A stretch of 64,000 nt of DNA from Gnetum montanum. Lineage: Eukaryota; Streptophyta; Gnetopsida; Gnetales; Gnetaceae. Made by a program: the position numbers and the translations under genes. The notes under the pieces were generated by a model, which worked only from the letters and a program-made list of their open reading frames with translations, was not told the DNA's origin and did not search any database. The stretch lies in assembly GCA_015680685.1 (NCBI GenBank), contig MNCI01006151.1, positions 1,478,546 to 1,542,545 on the forward strand, written 5' to 3'. Shown in pieces: positions 12,479 to 24,069 of the stretch. Every line of letters starts with the position of its first letter. Position 1 is the stretch's first letter.

Positions 12479-12480
12479 TT

Positions 12481-12492
12481 TGGTATCAGAGC
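12481..12492 (+). promoter_or_regulatory. Primer-binding site, initiator-Met tRNA
   Basis: TGGTATCAGAGC, an exact canonical plant site, two bases after the LTR. Confidence 0.92.
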
Positions 12493-12689
12493 AAACCATG
12501 ATTCAAGAATCAAAATGAAAGAAAAACCTTATTTTATTATTCTCATAGAACACAAATACATTTAAGAAAAATAACAACATGTAGGAAAATATTATTTTAT
12601 TTTATTATTAAAAGGAATGAAGAGGAAGTACATCGTGAAAGAAAAAAGGGGGTAGAATGGGAAAATAAAGAAAAGGGAGAACTATAATT

Positions 12690-14945
12690 ATTTGTTATGA
12701 CCAAATGATTCAATAAGATCTAAAACTATCTTTAATTGGGATTTTCTCTCTTTAATAGTAGCATTTGCTTTGCTAAGCACTGCTTTACATCCAACCAGTC
12801 TATCACATGGTTTTTTGATATATTTAATTGCATGTCTCACTACAGCTGCTGATTCCTCTTTTCTTTAAAGTTGAGTCTTCAACATTTCCACTTGTACTTA
12901 TTGATCATCCACATCTCTTTGCCATTCCTTTTTCTTTCTCTATAGAAAAAAAATTAAATTATGAGTTATGAATAAATTAACAAACCAAAAGGAGAAAATG
13001 AAGAAAAATATATATATATTACTTGAAATTGATCATTATCAATTTGAAGGAAATGTGCATGAGTATCCAGATGGCGAGCATAACATGTTACACTTTTCAA
13101 CTCTCCTAAGAGTTTCTTTATAATTTTTATAGCATCTAGAGCCTCCTCAGGAATTGGATGCCAAGATGATGGAAGTCTAGCCTTTACTAAATCATAATAT
13201 GCTTGAAATTGCATGATTGTGACTCCCGTAGATGATAGACATCCTCACGAATAGAATAAGGTTTGTTGTCTAAAATTCGTTGATTAATACACTGAAGAAG
13301 CACAAGTTCTTCCTTAGCAACCACCACTATCATTCCCATAGAATAAGAAGAACCAAAGATAGAGAAACAGGAAATCACTGGAATAGATTTAGAAATTTTT
13401 GTTGGTGCTACTTGTAGAAGGAAACCTCTTCTAGGTGTCGAAGGAAAAGAAGGTATAAGTGGTGATCTAGGTGTTGGTGGAATAGGAGTCTGTGTAGAAG
13501 TAGCACCTGCATCACCTCTATCCATCTCTCGGATAAAATACTGTTGCTTCATGGACCTCTACAATATAAAAGACAATGTTATTAAAAAAATAAAATTATT
13601 ATTAACATTATACAAGGAAAAAGAAGAAAGTATTCAAATAATGAAAACCTACCTATGGTTGCTTTTCCTTATCACATCATGAACCTTGTTGAGGAGTTGG
13701 TTGGGATTATTGTTGAGCCTGTTGTTGGGTTGATTATCTTATAACTACTGGACTACTAGAACCTTGCCCAATACATTGTCTTTGCAAAAGAAACTTATTA
13801 GAAAAATAATAATAATAAAAGAAAATATAAAAATATAGATAATACATTTAATTTAGTAAATTATATTTAAATATATACCTTGGAAGCATAAACTATGATT
13901 TTTTCTTGTGATTGAACTATACCAAAGGTTGAAGTACCTTGAATTTCTTCAACCTATGCAGATTCAACACTCTACATTGGTTCATTCTGTAACCCAGATT
14001 GCATTGTCAAATACATAAAATAAAAATATAATTAAGAAACAAGGAAATAAAATGAACATGAAAGTACCTCACTGATTTCTTCCTGGCTTTGAGCTTGCTG
14101 TAAAGCTAATTGATTTTTTTGGGCATCCATAATCTTACTCCTCATAACCCTCTCATCTTCAAGAAATTCAAGGTATAATCGAGGATTGTAATGGGTAAAA
14201 AAAATTTTGAGATGATCATAACTTAAGATCATACACATGATCAAAGGTACACAACATAGATTATAGGATTTTAAAGGATGTTGGTGGGCAACATAAATTT
14301 CAATCATAGTAGTATAAAAAGCATAAAAACATGACATCGACCAATCATAAACCCTACCAATTATAGCACCATAAAATATGAAAGTAGAATAAGAAGTAAC
14401 ATTGGATTGTTGTCTATACTATAGAACCTTACTATTGATGAATAAAAATAAGTCAAAATAAGCATCATTAATGAAATTTTTACAAACGAATTGATTTTTG
14501 TAAATGATAGAATTAGTAACATAATTGGATAATTCTATCTTATAGAAAAATTTAAATTGTGGAGAACAAGTTGTAGGAATTAATAGATCCTTTCCTAGCT
14601 AAAAACCTAAGATACTTTGATATAAAGAGGAAGGATCGTTACTACTTCAAAAGCTAATTAAAAATTAGTGTTTTTCTGATTATCATATTGCTCAAACCAG
14701 TTTGCAAAAATACCCTTGCAAAAGGAAAGTTTAAAAATTGGAAAAAGTAGTAAATCAGCTAATCTAGAAGTAGTGAGAAACTGAAAACCATCCTTTCCAA
14801 GCAAGCTATGAACCCAATTATAAGTAGTAAGAACATTATTTTAGTGTAGAAAAATATTATTAGGCAATAAACAGTAGCTACCTAAAGGGCGTGAGGTAAA
14901 ATTTGATGTTTGGAAGCCATGAATTCTTTATAATAGTAAATTTCC
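12690..14945 (-). pseudogene. Antisense spliced gene relic in the chromovirus leader
   Basis: The minus strand reads as coding blocks separated by AT-rich gaps with plausible splice sites. Block 1 (about 14945-14068) includes WVHSLLGKDGFQFL, GKDLLIPTTCSPQFKFFYKI and FLEDERVMRSKIMDAQKN and ends AGTGAG/GTACTT. Block 2 (about 13994-13880) follows TTACAG and ends TCCAAG/GTATAT. Block 3 (about 13785-13655) is Gln-rich. Block 4 (about 13563-13022) follows TTGTAG, begins with a Pro/Thr/Ser-rich part and ends TTTCAA/GTAATA. Block 5 (about 12945-12700) is coiled-coil-like. In-frame stops and one frameshift near 13200 make it a relic. I do not recognise the family. It may be an antisense extra ORF of the chromovirus or a captured host gene. 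Confidence 0.55.
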
Positions 14946-15019
14946 AAACTTCTTTGTAAACAATATTTTGCTGGTTATGATGAGTAAATCAATTTACTAC
15001 TTATATTTATAATGTAATC

Positions 15020-15942
15020 ATAAAAATCTTAGTAAAAGAAAAAAAGTATAACTTAAGATAACAAAAGATTTAATAAAAGTTAACTTTTACTTTTTGTTTA
15101 AAAAGCTAACGTTGAAATTTTTTTATTTTATAATTTTTAGATTCACTAAAGTTAGTTATCTATAGTTTAACATGAAGCACTCTTCGAGATGATTCCAATG
15201 ACACCAATTTCATCAAAATCTGACTTACAGTTTGGAAGATATGGCCATTCTCGGTTTACACGTAGTTAAAAAATACAATATATATATATATTAAAAAAAA
15301 TCAACTTGGAGGCCTTGGGTTCAAACCCAAGCCCCAATATTAAGTTAATATATACAAATTAAATAAAATCTTATAATAATTTTAAAAATAATTGGCCTGT
15401 GGCTAGGCCTGTGGCCAATCATGGCTAGGCATAGTTAGGCTATGGCCAAGCTATGGCCAGCTGTGCAAGAGGGGGAGGGGGAGGGCTGTGGCCTAAGAAA
15501 TTTAGCCCTAATAGCTAGAGCAATAAAAATCACGATTTTGCTATTTTTTTTCTCTTTTTTCCACTGCTATTTTCTGCCACCATTGCTGCCTACTTGCATC
15601 ACCCATCACCACCTCCTGTGTCACCCATCAATGCCTCCTATGTCGCCTACCACCACCTTCCCTACCATCCATCACTTTCTGTCATGCTGCTTATCACTAC
15701 CTCTTTCCTGCCACCTATCACCACCTTCTGGCCACTCTACGGAGCTTAAATCAATCGTCCATCAATTGACAGAAAAATTAAAATTTTCTAACAATTGATG
15801 AAAATTTTGAAATACCCATCAATGGAAATTTAGATTTTTTTTTGGATAATTAGTATTCATTTAAAAATAAATATGCACTCAATTATTTACAAAAATACAA
15901 ATTTATGTTATGGCAATAACTTCAATAAAAATTTTTCATTAA
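15020..15942. other. Chromovirus leader, low-complexity part
   Basis: AT-rich sequence with a run of repeated GGCCAA/TGGCC words at 15395-15460 and a C-rich stretch at 15575-15740 made of imperfect CACCACC and CTGCCACC words. The open frame 15442-15798 is a product of that composition. No gene is supported. Confidence 0.55.
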
Positions 15943-16005
15943 GCGTGCATGTCTTGAAGTAGAACTGAGATGGGTGACCTCTCAGGAAGTCTCCAAAAAC
16001 ATGAA
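15943..16005 (+). ncRNA. 5S-rRNA-like segment (3' half, degenerate)
   Basis: The stretch TTAAGCGTGC, GAAGTAG, then GATGGGTGACCTC and GGAAGTC follows, in order and at about the right spacing, the second half of plant 5S rRNA, which includes the internal promoter region. The 5' half is absent. It lies in the chromovirus leader about 300 bases before gag. It is probably a fixed part of the leader rather than a gene. Confidence 0.6.
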
Positions 16006-16302
16006 AATTAAGAAAATTTAAAAGGGCTATAACTTTTGAATTCAAAGTCTATTTTTAACCAAACAAAAACCAATTCCAACAAATTTGAACCTTCCGGACT
16101 TAACGGAATGGTCAAATTTAGCTTTTAGATTATAGAAAATTAACTTTTAATATCTTAATTTACATCCAAAAATAATTAGGATTTAGTGAGAAATCCATAA
16201 CAGTTTCAACTTCTTCGATAACTCACTAAACAATTTCAAATTCCATAAAAGAGCCATAGAGGCTAAGGATTCTTAAACATACCTGATTTCTTCAACCTAT
16301 CG

Positions 16303-17430
16303 ATGTCTAGAACCCAAAGAATAAATTGGAAAGAAATGGAAGCCTAATTCAATGACCAAATGAATACCCTTGAAAAACAAATTAATGAGATGAGGGGTGT
16401 TCAAGAAGAACTTTGACACTTAAACCAAGGGTTTGGTATAGGGATGTAAAATATGTCTGAAGAAATTAAGAAATTGTCCCAAAATTTAGAGGATAAATGG
16501 TCTAAAGTACAAAAAAAGATGGATTCCTTTGCCAACTCCATCAAGAAATTATCTAACCATCTTATTGAATCTTCCAATCCTACCCATGGCCTACCTAGAG
16601 CACAACATCAAGATCAACCTTCCATTAGGAATCCACAACAAACACAACCTCCACCTGATGGATAGGATACTGAAATCCATCTTATAGACCATGGAACTGA
16701 AATCAAGAGTGAAGAATATGGGAACTGGCTTAATCCATCTAGAGAATCATTGACACAAGTGCAAGCTAAGAAAGTAAAATTAGATCATTATGATGGAGCC
16801 CCTGGATCTAGTGCTAAGGCAGAGGATTGACTTGATACAATGAAAAACTACTTTGATATGTTGAATTTTTCAAGCCATGAATGTCTAGAAGTTATCTCCC
16901 TGTATTTAAGAGGACTTGTAACAACATGGTGGAATGGGCTTAGATCTCAAGGTTTGATTATAAATTGGATTCATTTTTGTCGAGATTTTGAACAAAAATT
17001 TATTTCCAATTCTTTTCTTAAAGAGCATAAAATGAGATTTGATTTCTTTAGGTAGGGAAAATGATCTGTAGATGATTACTACAAAGAATTTTGTGATCCT
17101 TCTAGATATGTAAGTCACTAGGATGAGGGAGAATTAGCTTCAAAATTCATTGGAGGATTACATGCTCAACTACGTCCACAAACATGAGTCTATAATCCCC
17201 AAACTATTGATGAAGCATATAGAATTGCTAAGGATTATGAGGAATTGAATCAAATAAGAGTGACCCTTTGACAAGAAACTTCTCGACCATGCCCTTTTTC
17301 ATAAGCAAAGGTAGAAGAGACACCAACAAAAAAAGGTCGACTAGAATCTAGATGTTTCTTTTGTGGTGAGGACCATCTTAAATGAGATTGCTCAAAATTT
17401 CAAGTAAAAATACAAAGGACACATCAAATT
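16303..17430 (+). pseudogene. Chromovirus gag with zinc knuckle
   Basis: Begins MSRTQRINWKEMEA and continues with few frame changes. The capsid core is clear: LDHYDGA, YFDMLNFSSHECLEVISLYL, LVTTWWNGLRSQ and FEQKFIS. Near 17350 CFFCGEDHLK-stop-DC is a knuckle with C-x2-C-x3-H-x4-C spacing and one stop inside. About ten in-frame stops break it. It would have formed the particle. Confidence 0.86.
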
Positions 17431-17519
17431 AGATCTTAGAAACCAAACCTAAACATGAATAAAGGAAAATTTCTAGCTGCTACAACAACCATCAAGAAGA
17501 TATCTACATCAACTAAATT

Positions 17520-17880
17520 AGGTTTGCGAAAATTTCAATTTGCCTTACTACTTTTCGAAGGTTAAATAAAAGGGAAAAAAATTAAATTTTTGATTGATAG
17601 TGGTGTCAATGATAACTTTATTTTCCCAAATTTAATTAATTTATTGAAATTAAGTCTCCCTTCCAAGAAAATTATTAAGATAGAACTCGCAAATGAAACA
17701 ACTATGAGCAAACATACTAGGTATGGAAAAATAAATTTTACTTTGCAAAATATGTCCTTCATTGATGAAGTTTTTGAATTTGAACTAGGTGATGTTGATG
17801 CAATTTTAGGAATGTCTTTCCTATAAAAATTTGATGTTACTGCCCACTTTGGAACTCATATTTTAAAAGTTCCAACCACT
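17520..17880 (+). pseudogene. Chromovirus aspartic protease
   Basis: Encodes IKFLIDSGVNDNFIFP with the catalytic Asp-Ser-Gly intact, and DVDAILGMSFL at the far end. A stop follows LGMSFL. The order and spacing are usual for chromovirus protease just upstream of RT. Confidence 0.85.
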
Positions 17881-18084
17881 GATAGAGTTAGGGTTCTAAG
17901 GGAGGTAGGAACAACAAAGAAAATTCATACAATAACTATTAAGAAATCTAAAAGACTAGTCAAAAAAGGTAGTACAATGTTGATGGTTAAAGTTATCCAA
18001 CCTCAAAAGCTTTAAAGTGTTGAGATCCCAAATGAACTTAAAGAATATAGAGATTCAGTATTTGGTGAAACTAGAGAATTACCT

Positions 18085-18960
18085 CAAAAAAGAACTATTG
18101 AACATGCCATTGATATTTTTCCCAGTACACAGCTTATCTCAAAAGCTCCTTATAGATTTTCTACTTTAAAATTAAGAAAATTAAAAGTACAATTAGACCA
18201 ATTATTGGAAGAAGTGAAAATTAGACCCAACGTATCACCTTGGGGTGCACTAGTTCTATTCGTCAAAAAGATAGATGGTACTCTAAGATTATGCAATGAT
18301 TATAGAGCATTGAATAAAATGATGATTAAAAATACTTATCCTTTACCTAGAATTGATAATTTATTTAGTTAATTTACAGGTGCATGTTATTTCTCAAAGA
18401 TTGATTTAAAATCAAGATATCACCAAATAAGGATTAAGGAGAAAGATATTGAGAAAACTACTTTTAGAATGAGATATGGATTATACAAATTTGTTTTGAT
18501 GTTGGTTGGATTAACTAATGCACCTGCAACATTTATGGCATTAATGAATAATATTTTTTGTGAATATCTTGATCAATTTGTCATAGTATTTATGGATGAT
18601 ATACTTGTTTATTCTAAGTCAAGAGAACCACATATCAAACATTTGAAAAATACAATGAAAATTCTTAAAGAACATCAATTAAAAGCTAAATTGAGTAAAT
18701 GTGAACTTTTTAAGGAAGAAGTCTCATACCTAGGACATATAATTTCCAATAAAGAATTGCAAGTGGATCTAGCAAAAATTAGTGAGATCCAGGATTGGCC
18801 TAAATTAAAAGATGTTATAGTAGTTCGAAGCTTCTTAGGGTTAGCTAATTTTTATCAATGTTTTATTAAAGATTATTCTACCTTGATAGGCCTATTAACT
18901 AACCTTTTGCAGGAGAAATGTGAGTTCAAATTTGATAAAAAATGTAGGGAATCTTTTCTT
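18085..18960 (+). pseudogene. Chromovirus reverse transcriptase
   Basis: [35 protein letters not shown], the [10 protein letters not shown] block, KIDLKSRYHQIRIKEKDI, NAPATFMALMN and VFMDDILVYS (both catalytic aspartates intact) appear in order, then LGHIISNKELQVD. From 18469 it is open for 270 codons into the RNase H. One stop lies at about 18370. Confidence 0.93.
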
Positions 18961-18989
18961 AGATTAAAGATGCTACTTAGAACAACACG

Positions 18990-19365
18990 TATTTTGAGAA
19001 TTCTAGATAAAGATCTACTATTTTTAGTATCCACGAATGCCTATGGAATAAGAATCGTTGTAGTTCTTTCACAGGAAGATAAAGTGGTATGTTATGAATC
19101 TCATAAATTACGAGGAGATGAGGTAAATTACTCAACTCATGATTTAGGATTACTAGCAATTGTTCATGCTCTGAAAGTTTGGAGACATTATCTTTGCGAA
19201 AAGAATTTTGTACTAAAAATGGATCATAAAAGTTTAGAATATTTGCAAAGACAACCTATTTTGAATACTTGTCAAAGGTGATGGATAGAATTGTTAGTAG
19301 AATATGATTTTGAAATCAAATATATTCCTTGGAAAAAAAATGTGGTAGCTGATGCCCTTAGTTGA
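18990..19365 (+). pseudogene. Chromovirus RNase H
   Basis: Follows RT directly. LLFLVSTNAYGIRIVVVLSQ holds the first motif with Asp replaced by Asn (TDAS-type becomes TNAY). Then comes VNYSTHDLGLLAIVHALKVW with the Glu-type helix replaced, and LKMDHKSLEYL. The Asp changes suggest that the domain was already inactive. Confidence 0.85.
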
Positions 19366-19539
19366 ATGTGGAATTTAATGATAGATGTAGCAACAATCCC
19401 TATGGAAGAAGAAATTAAGAAACAAATGAAAGAAGACCCTTACTTTAAAAATATTTTAACCAACATTTCTAATAAGCCTCAATACCAACTCACTTCTAAT
19501 GGTTTATTGATGAAAGGACAAAGAGTATGCATACCAGAA

Positions 19540-20260
19540 GGAAATTGGAGACTAAAATTGTTATGTGAAGCACATGAAGTACCATATGTAGGACACCCAG
19601 GTTATATTAAGACCTATATAATAATTCAAAAATCTTATTTTTGACCTCGGATGAAGAATGATGTGTCTACATACATTAAAAATTACCCAACATGTCAAAG
19701 AATAAAAGCTGAACAAAGGAAACCCAATGGATTATTACAACCCTTAGAAGCTCCAACCTAGAAATGGGAAGATATCACTATGGATTTCATTGTGGGATTG
19801 CCAGTAACTAAAAAAGGAAATGACTCAATTTTCGTAGTAGTTGATCATCTATCAAAGATGGCACATTTTATAGCTTTGAAATCTAAAAACACAGTGGAAG
19901 AAATAGCCCAAAAATTTGTACAATAAGTATTTAGATTACATGATTGTCCAAAATCTATCACTTTGGGTAGAGATCCTAAATTCCTATCTGAATTCTAGAA
20001 AAATTTCTTCAGAGAGCTTGGAACTCAATTGAAATTTAGCATAGCTTATCATCCTAAAACTGATGGACAAACTAAACAAGTGAATAGAATATTAGAAGAT
20101 ATCCTACGAAGTTATGTTGGGAGTAGACCAAAAACATGGGAGAATTATTTGCATCTAGAAAAATTTTCCTACAATAACAATTATCAAGGTTCTATACATT
20201 GAACACCATTCGAAGTAGTATATGGGCATAATTGTCGTACACGATTAACCTAGGTAGATT
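19540..20260 (+). pseudogene. Chromovirus integrase
   Basis: HEVPYVGHPGYIKTY and CQRIKAEQRKP form the HHCC zinc region. MDFIVGLPVTKKGNDSIFVVVDHLSKMAHFI carries the first core Asp. ITLGRDPKFLSEF is the second, where the family has SDRD, so the catalytic Asp is Gly here. AYHPKTDGQTKQVNR surrounds the third acidic residue, which is Gln in this copy. Several stops are present. Confidence 0.88.
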
Positions 20261-20559
20261 CAACCTTAAGAGTGGAATGGAAGAAAGAAGAAATGAAAAT
20301 AATGGAAAAACTTATCACAAGGGTTAAAAAAAATTTGCAAGCTGCCCAAGATAAATATAAAGGATATGTAGATCAGCATTGACTTAAAAAAGAATTCCAA
20401 GTAGGGGATCAAGTATTATTGAGAGTAAAACCTACCAGAAGTTCTCTTAAATTGGAAAAATATATTAAATTAGCACCTAGATTTTGTGGACCTTTTGAAA
20501 TCTTTGAAATAATTGGTGAAGTAGCATATTGACTAAATCTTTAAAATTCATCTAGTTTT

Positions 20560-20820
20560 TCATGTGAGCTTGTTAAAGAAATTTCATGAAAATGATGTAC
20601 CATATGTATGGGATTGGAATACTTTGGCATTACCATCCAACGTTAGCTTTGAATTAAAACCCATTGCTATTAAAGACCAACGAACTAAGAAATTACAAAA
20701 TAAAACTATTAGTGAAGTACTTGTTCAATGGTCAAATTATGATTAACAAACCTTGGAAAATAGGAAGTTTATTTTAAATACTTACCCTCAAATTTTTGAT
20801 CATCTAGATATTGAATGATA
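20560..20820 (+). pseudogene. Integrase tail and chromodomain
   Basis: HVSLLKKFHENDVPYVW is the standard integrase C-terminus. It is followed by ELKPIAIKDQRTKKLQNKTI and SEVLVQWSNYD, then FDHLDIE, which is the chromodomain that gives chromoviruses their name and can guide insertion through histone marks. A stop falls right after WSNYD. Confidence 0.85.
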
Positions 20821-21001
20821 GGTTGAATTTATTATGGATGTAATAAATTATGCTTATAAATTTTGATCTTTTATTTTGTATAGATGATAATGAGGAAAAT
20901 AAGGGAATTGAAGTTGAGGAGCATAACTATGAAGCAGCCATTAAGCAGCTGGATATTAAGGAAGTGCTCAAGGACAAGTTAGATGCTTAAGGGGGGTTGA
21001 T

Positions 21002-21320
21002 TATAATGTCTTGTCCCTTGTTAAGGGTGGAAACAACTGTAAATAGTATAATTAACCTTTGAATGAAGAAGTACCTCATTATGAAGAGTTATGACTATTT
21101 ATGTATCCCTTGGAAAAGGATTTGACCTATGCTATTTAAGGCTAGGGTTAGAGGTCATGCCGACATGGAGTTGTGGAGCCTAGAGAGGCAAGTAACAGGA
21201 GCTAGGTGAAGTGGGATAGCAAGGGGACTAGCCCACCCTTTTAGCCAAGTTATAGGCCTAACCATGGTGGTAGTGCCAGATTGCCTCTAAGGCTTAAGTG
21301 GCATAGGAAGACAACCCAAA
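21002..21320 (+). repeat. Truncated 3' LTR of the chromovirus
   Basis: After a purine tract AAGGGGGG (20989-20996) the sequence TATAATGTCTTGTCCC matches the 5' LTR start, and similarity runs to about 21320 (GGCTTAAGTGGCATAGGAAGA). The remaining 160 bases are replaced by a short duplicated segment. Confidence 0.85.
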
Positions 21321-21324
21321 AGGA

Positions 21325-21394
21325 CGTCCTTATTTGAGGGGCATAGGGAAACCCAAAAGGACAACCAAATTTGAGGGGCAACATTATTATAGGA
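21325..21394. repeat. Short tandem duplication at the chromovirus right junction
   Basis: Two copies of a segment starting AAAAGGAC and ending TTTGAGGGGCA lie side by side, the first also holding the palindrome AAGGACGTCCTT. It fills the gap between the broken LTR and the resumed gag of copy 2. It looks like filler DNA from repair. Confidence 0.5.
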
Positions 21395-22975
21395 CAAAAT
21401 TCTAACTACGCATATCCCAAGATTTGAGGGGGGATACAATTGTAATCCATAAACACATCTATAAGCTTTTCGTGATGCTTGCACCTTATAGAACATAGAA
21501 AATAAGTGGCAAAAACTCAAGCTTTTCCCAAGGAGACTCATCAAGAAAGCTAAAAGTTGGTTCTAGTCTTTGGAGCTAGAATCCATGTATCGATGGAGTA
21601 CCATGTTAGAGCTATTTAATGACAAATATCAGATGTACTCTAGAGTGTCTAATTTGAAAAGGAAAATTCAAGGCTAGAAACAAGGAGCACATGAACCCTT
21701 GGATGCTATTATGGGTTGATATTATTCACTCTTACATTGATGCCCTGATCATGGTTATTCTTAGAGAGAAAAACTTCATGACATCATAGGTGGACTCAGA
21801 GTAGAAACAAGAAGAACCCTTGGGGTGTATGCCAAGGAAGATTTTCTAAACTAAGAGCTCATCAGATCCAAAGGCTAATTAATTAGGTAGCAAAAGAAGA
21901 AGGTGAGATATGAAAAAGGAAAAGTGCTAAAGATTATAATAGGGATCCTTCCATTAGAAAATGAGAGGTCTAATTTTGTGACAAGGAGGAATCACCACTT
22001 GATGAAGTAGTGAATAGAAAAACCTTGCCCATCCAAAAATTCATTTCTAATATTTCAACCAAGGTTGAAAAATTATGGGAATCTTTGGACAAAAAATTTC
22101 AAACCATTTTGAAGATTGCTAAAGAATCCAAAGAGCAAAATAGTGATCATAATCGTAGGAGACAAAAAGAAGTTGAACATGCCTACCAAAGAGGTAAGGG
22201 CAAAGATGCTATAGTAGAGGAATTTGTAGAGTGAGACTTTAATAATGAAAATGAATGTGACATCTATTAATATGAACATCAAAAATAATGTTGCCCTATG
22301 GTGTCACACTTAACAGAGTTTAAAGTGTACGGATTGAATCCTCGCCTAGCACATAGGTAAGCTCCAAGATGATTGCATTATCCTCAAGGCAATCCATGGC
22401 AGATCCACTAATAACAACAAGCTTACTACCCAAGTGAAACTCCTCTACAACTATACAAATAATACCAATGGTGGTATCAACCAAAATCATGGAAAATGTC
22501 ACTGCCAAGGTAGTAGTACCCTTATAGGAAACCAAAGCTATACAGGTACTATGTTTAGTAGCTTGTCTCTCCTAGAAGTTTCGCAAGTCATACATCAATC
22601 TAGCATCACTATTACCCTCCAGAGTACCACCAAACACATTCATCATCTACTCAATGGGAAAATCCATATCCATATCCATATCATCTTTCACATCCCTCTA
22701 CACATACACCTCCACCTTTAACCTAGTTACCTCCTGCTCCATCTATGCAAGGCAATATTCCTCCATAGCCACAACAATAAAATGCTATGAAGGTTGTACG
22801 CTCACAACTAGTGTTTCAACCAAGTGGTCTAGTTAATCAATCAAGGAAAAGAGCTTTTTTTCAACCTAGTAGTCCTCTTCAACCCACACAATCTTGTTTG
22901 GCTGATCATCGTGCATCTTCAGCACCCTCATCCTTTACATCAAATATCTTTGAGTGCTCTTTAAACTAAGTGCTA
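21395..22975 (+). pseudogene. gag of gypsy copy 2, continuation
   Basis: Matches gag of copies 3 and 4 from the block at CAAGATTTGAGGGGGGATAC onward. It includes NRKTLPIQKFISNISTKVEK, the Cys block near 22250-22300 (ECDIY, then CCPMVSHL) and the Pro/Gln-rich end. Many stops are present. There is no CCHC knuckle. Confidence 0.8.
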
Positions 22976-23099
22976 CCTAGGATCCACATTGTAATGCTAA
23001 ATCATGTTGTTTCTAATTAGATCAAGGATGGAAATATTCCTACAAAAATATTTGACTCGAAAATTCCACTTGCTTATCTATAAACTTTTGTACATGAGC

Positions 23100-23530
23100 C
23101 ATGAAAAACTCTTCTTGGCTCTAGTTCTAGAGTTAATCTCATCTCCCATGACATGTACAAGGCTTGGAACCTACCACCTTTAAATAAGAGGAACATCCAT
23201 CTAAAATTAGTAGATCAGTCAATTACTATCCCTCTGGGATTAGTAAAAGACATTGTGACCACAGTTTGTGGGTGGTCCTATTCTACTAATTTTCTAGTGA
23301 TCAAGTGGAAAACTACAAAAGTGACTTTCCCATCATTATGGGAATGGCTTGGTTAGACATGGTTGATGCAAGAATGGGTATAAGGGACCTATCTTTAAAA
23401 ACATCTAAGGAAAATGAACTAGAAAATATTGAGAAGAAGCATATTCCATGCATTGTGTACAATGGTAATGGGTGCTATTACATGCAAAAGATTTGGTCAA
23501 TCAAGAATACATACATTAAGGTAGGTAATT
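23100..23530 (+). pseudogene. Protease region of gypsy copy 2
   Basis: Encodes TLLGSSSRVNLISHDMYKAW, then DQSITIPLGLVKDIVTTVCG and FPIIMGMAWLDMVDA. The catalytic DSG is GSS here. The same blocks are seen at 40710, 55310 and, on the minus strand, 640 to 370. Confidence 0.8.
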
Positions 23531-24069
23531 AATGTGCACAAGAAATTAATATTCAAAGGTGTTTGTATGCAGTAGCACAAAATAGAAGGGCACCCAATGG
23601 TTGATAGCTAACTCAGATAACAACACACTATGCATGGAACCAACTAAGAGCCTAACATGTGCTTATGTTAAAGGCATGAACAAAATTGAACAAGTTCATT
23701 TCCAACTCTTGAATGAAGATGATGACACTAATTGGGAAGAGTTAAAATCTCTAATCACTGCAAGTTGAAGTCCTTAGAGCTAAAAGTTTTACTAGCTGGA
23801 ATGAAGTATGCATTTTTAAAGAATGGTAAACTAATCATAATTAATGCCAAAATTTCTTTTGAATAAAAAGAAAATTTTTTGGAGGTGGTGAATAAATAGT
23901 CAAAAACCTTTTCTTAGTAATATCTAGAGCTAATAGGAATCAATCTAAGGATATGTCCGCATCGCATCTACATCAACTTGGCCATGAACCCTAGAAGGTA
24001 GCTATAGAGGTGGCTGAATCCCAAATTGAAGAAAATTGGGCAACTCCTCAAGGTAGGGTTCATCTATCT

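Larger units (their letters stand above)
11965..21320 (+). mobile_element. Chromovirus (Ty3/gypsy with chromodomain) inserted in gypsy copy 2
   Basis: The 5' LTR is at 11965-12478 and the partial 3' LTR at 21002 to about 21320. Between them are an initiator-Met primer site, a 3.8-kb leader, gag, protease, RT, RNase H, integrase and a chromodomain. It sits in the gag of copy 2 (GTTCT before the 5' LTR), but the right end is deleted, so no duplication can be read. The pol frame is nearly continuous but broken by many single stops, mostly TAG or TGA where the family has Trp, Gln or Arg. Confidence 0.9.

Noticed and set aside
15442-15798. 118-residue ORF in the chromovirus leader
   Set aside because: Mostly a C-rich low-complexity run; no homologous frame or domain seen.
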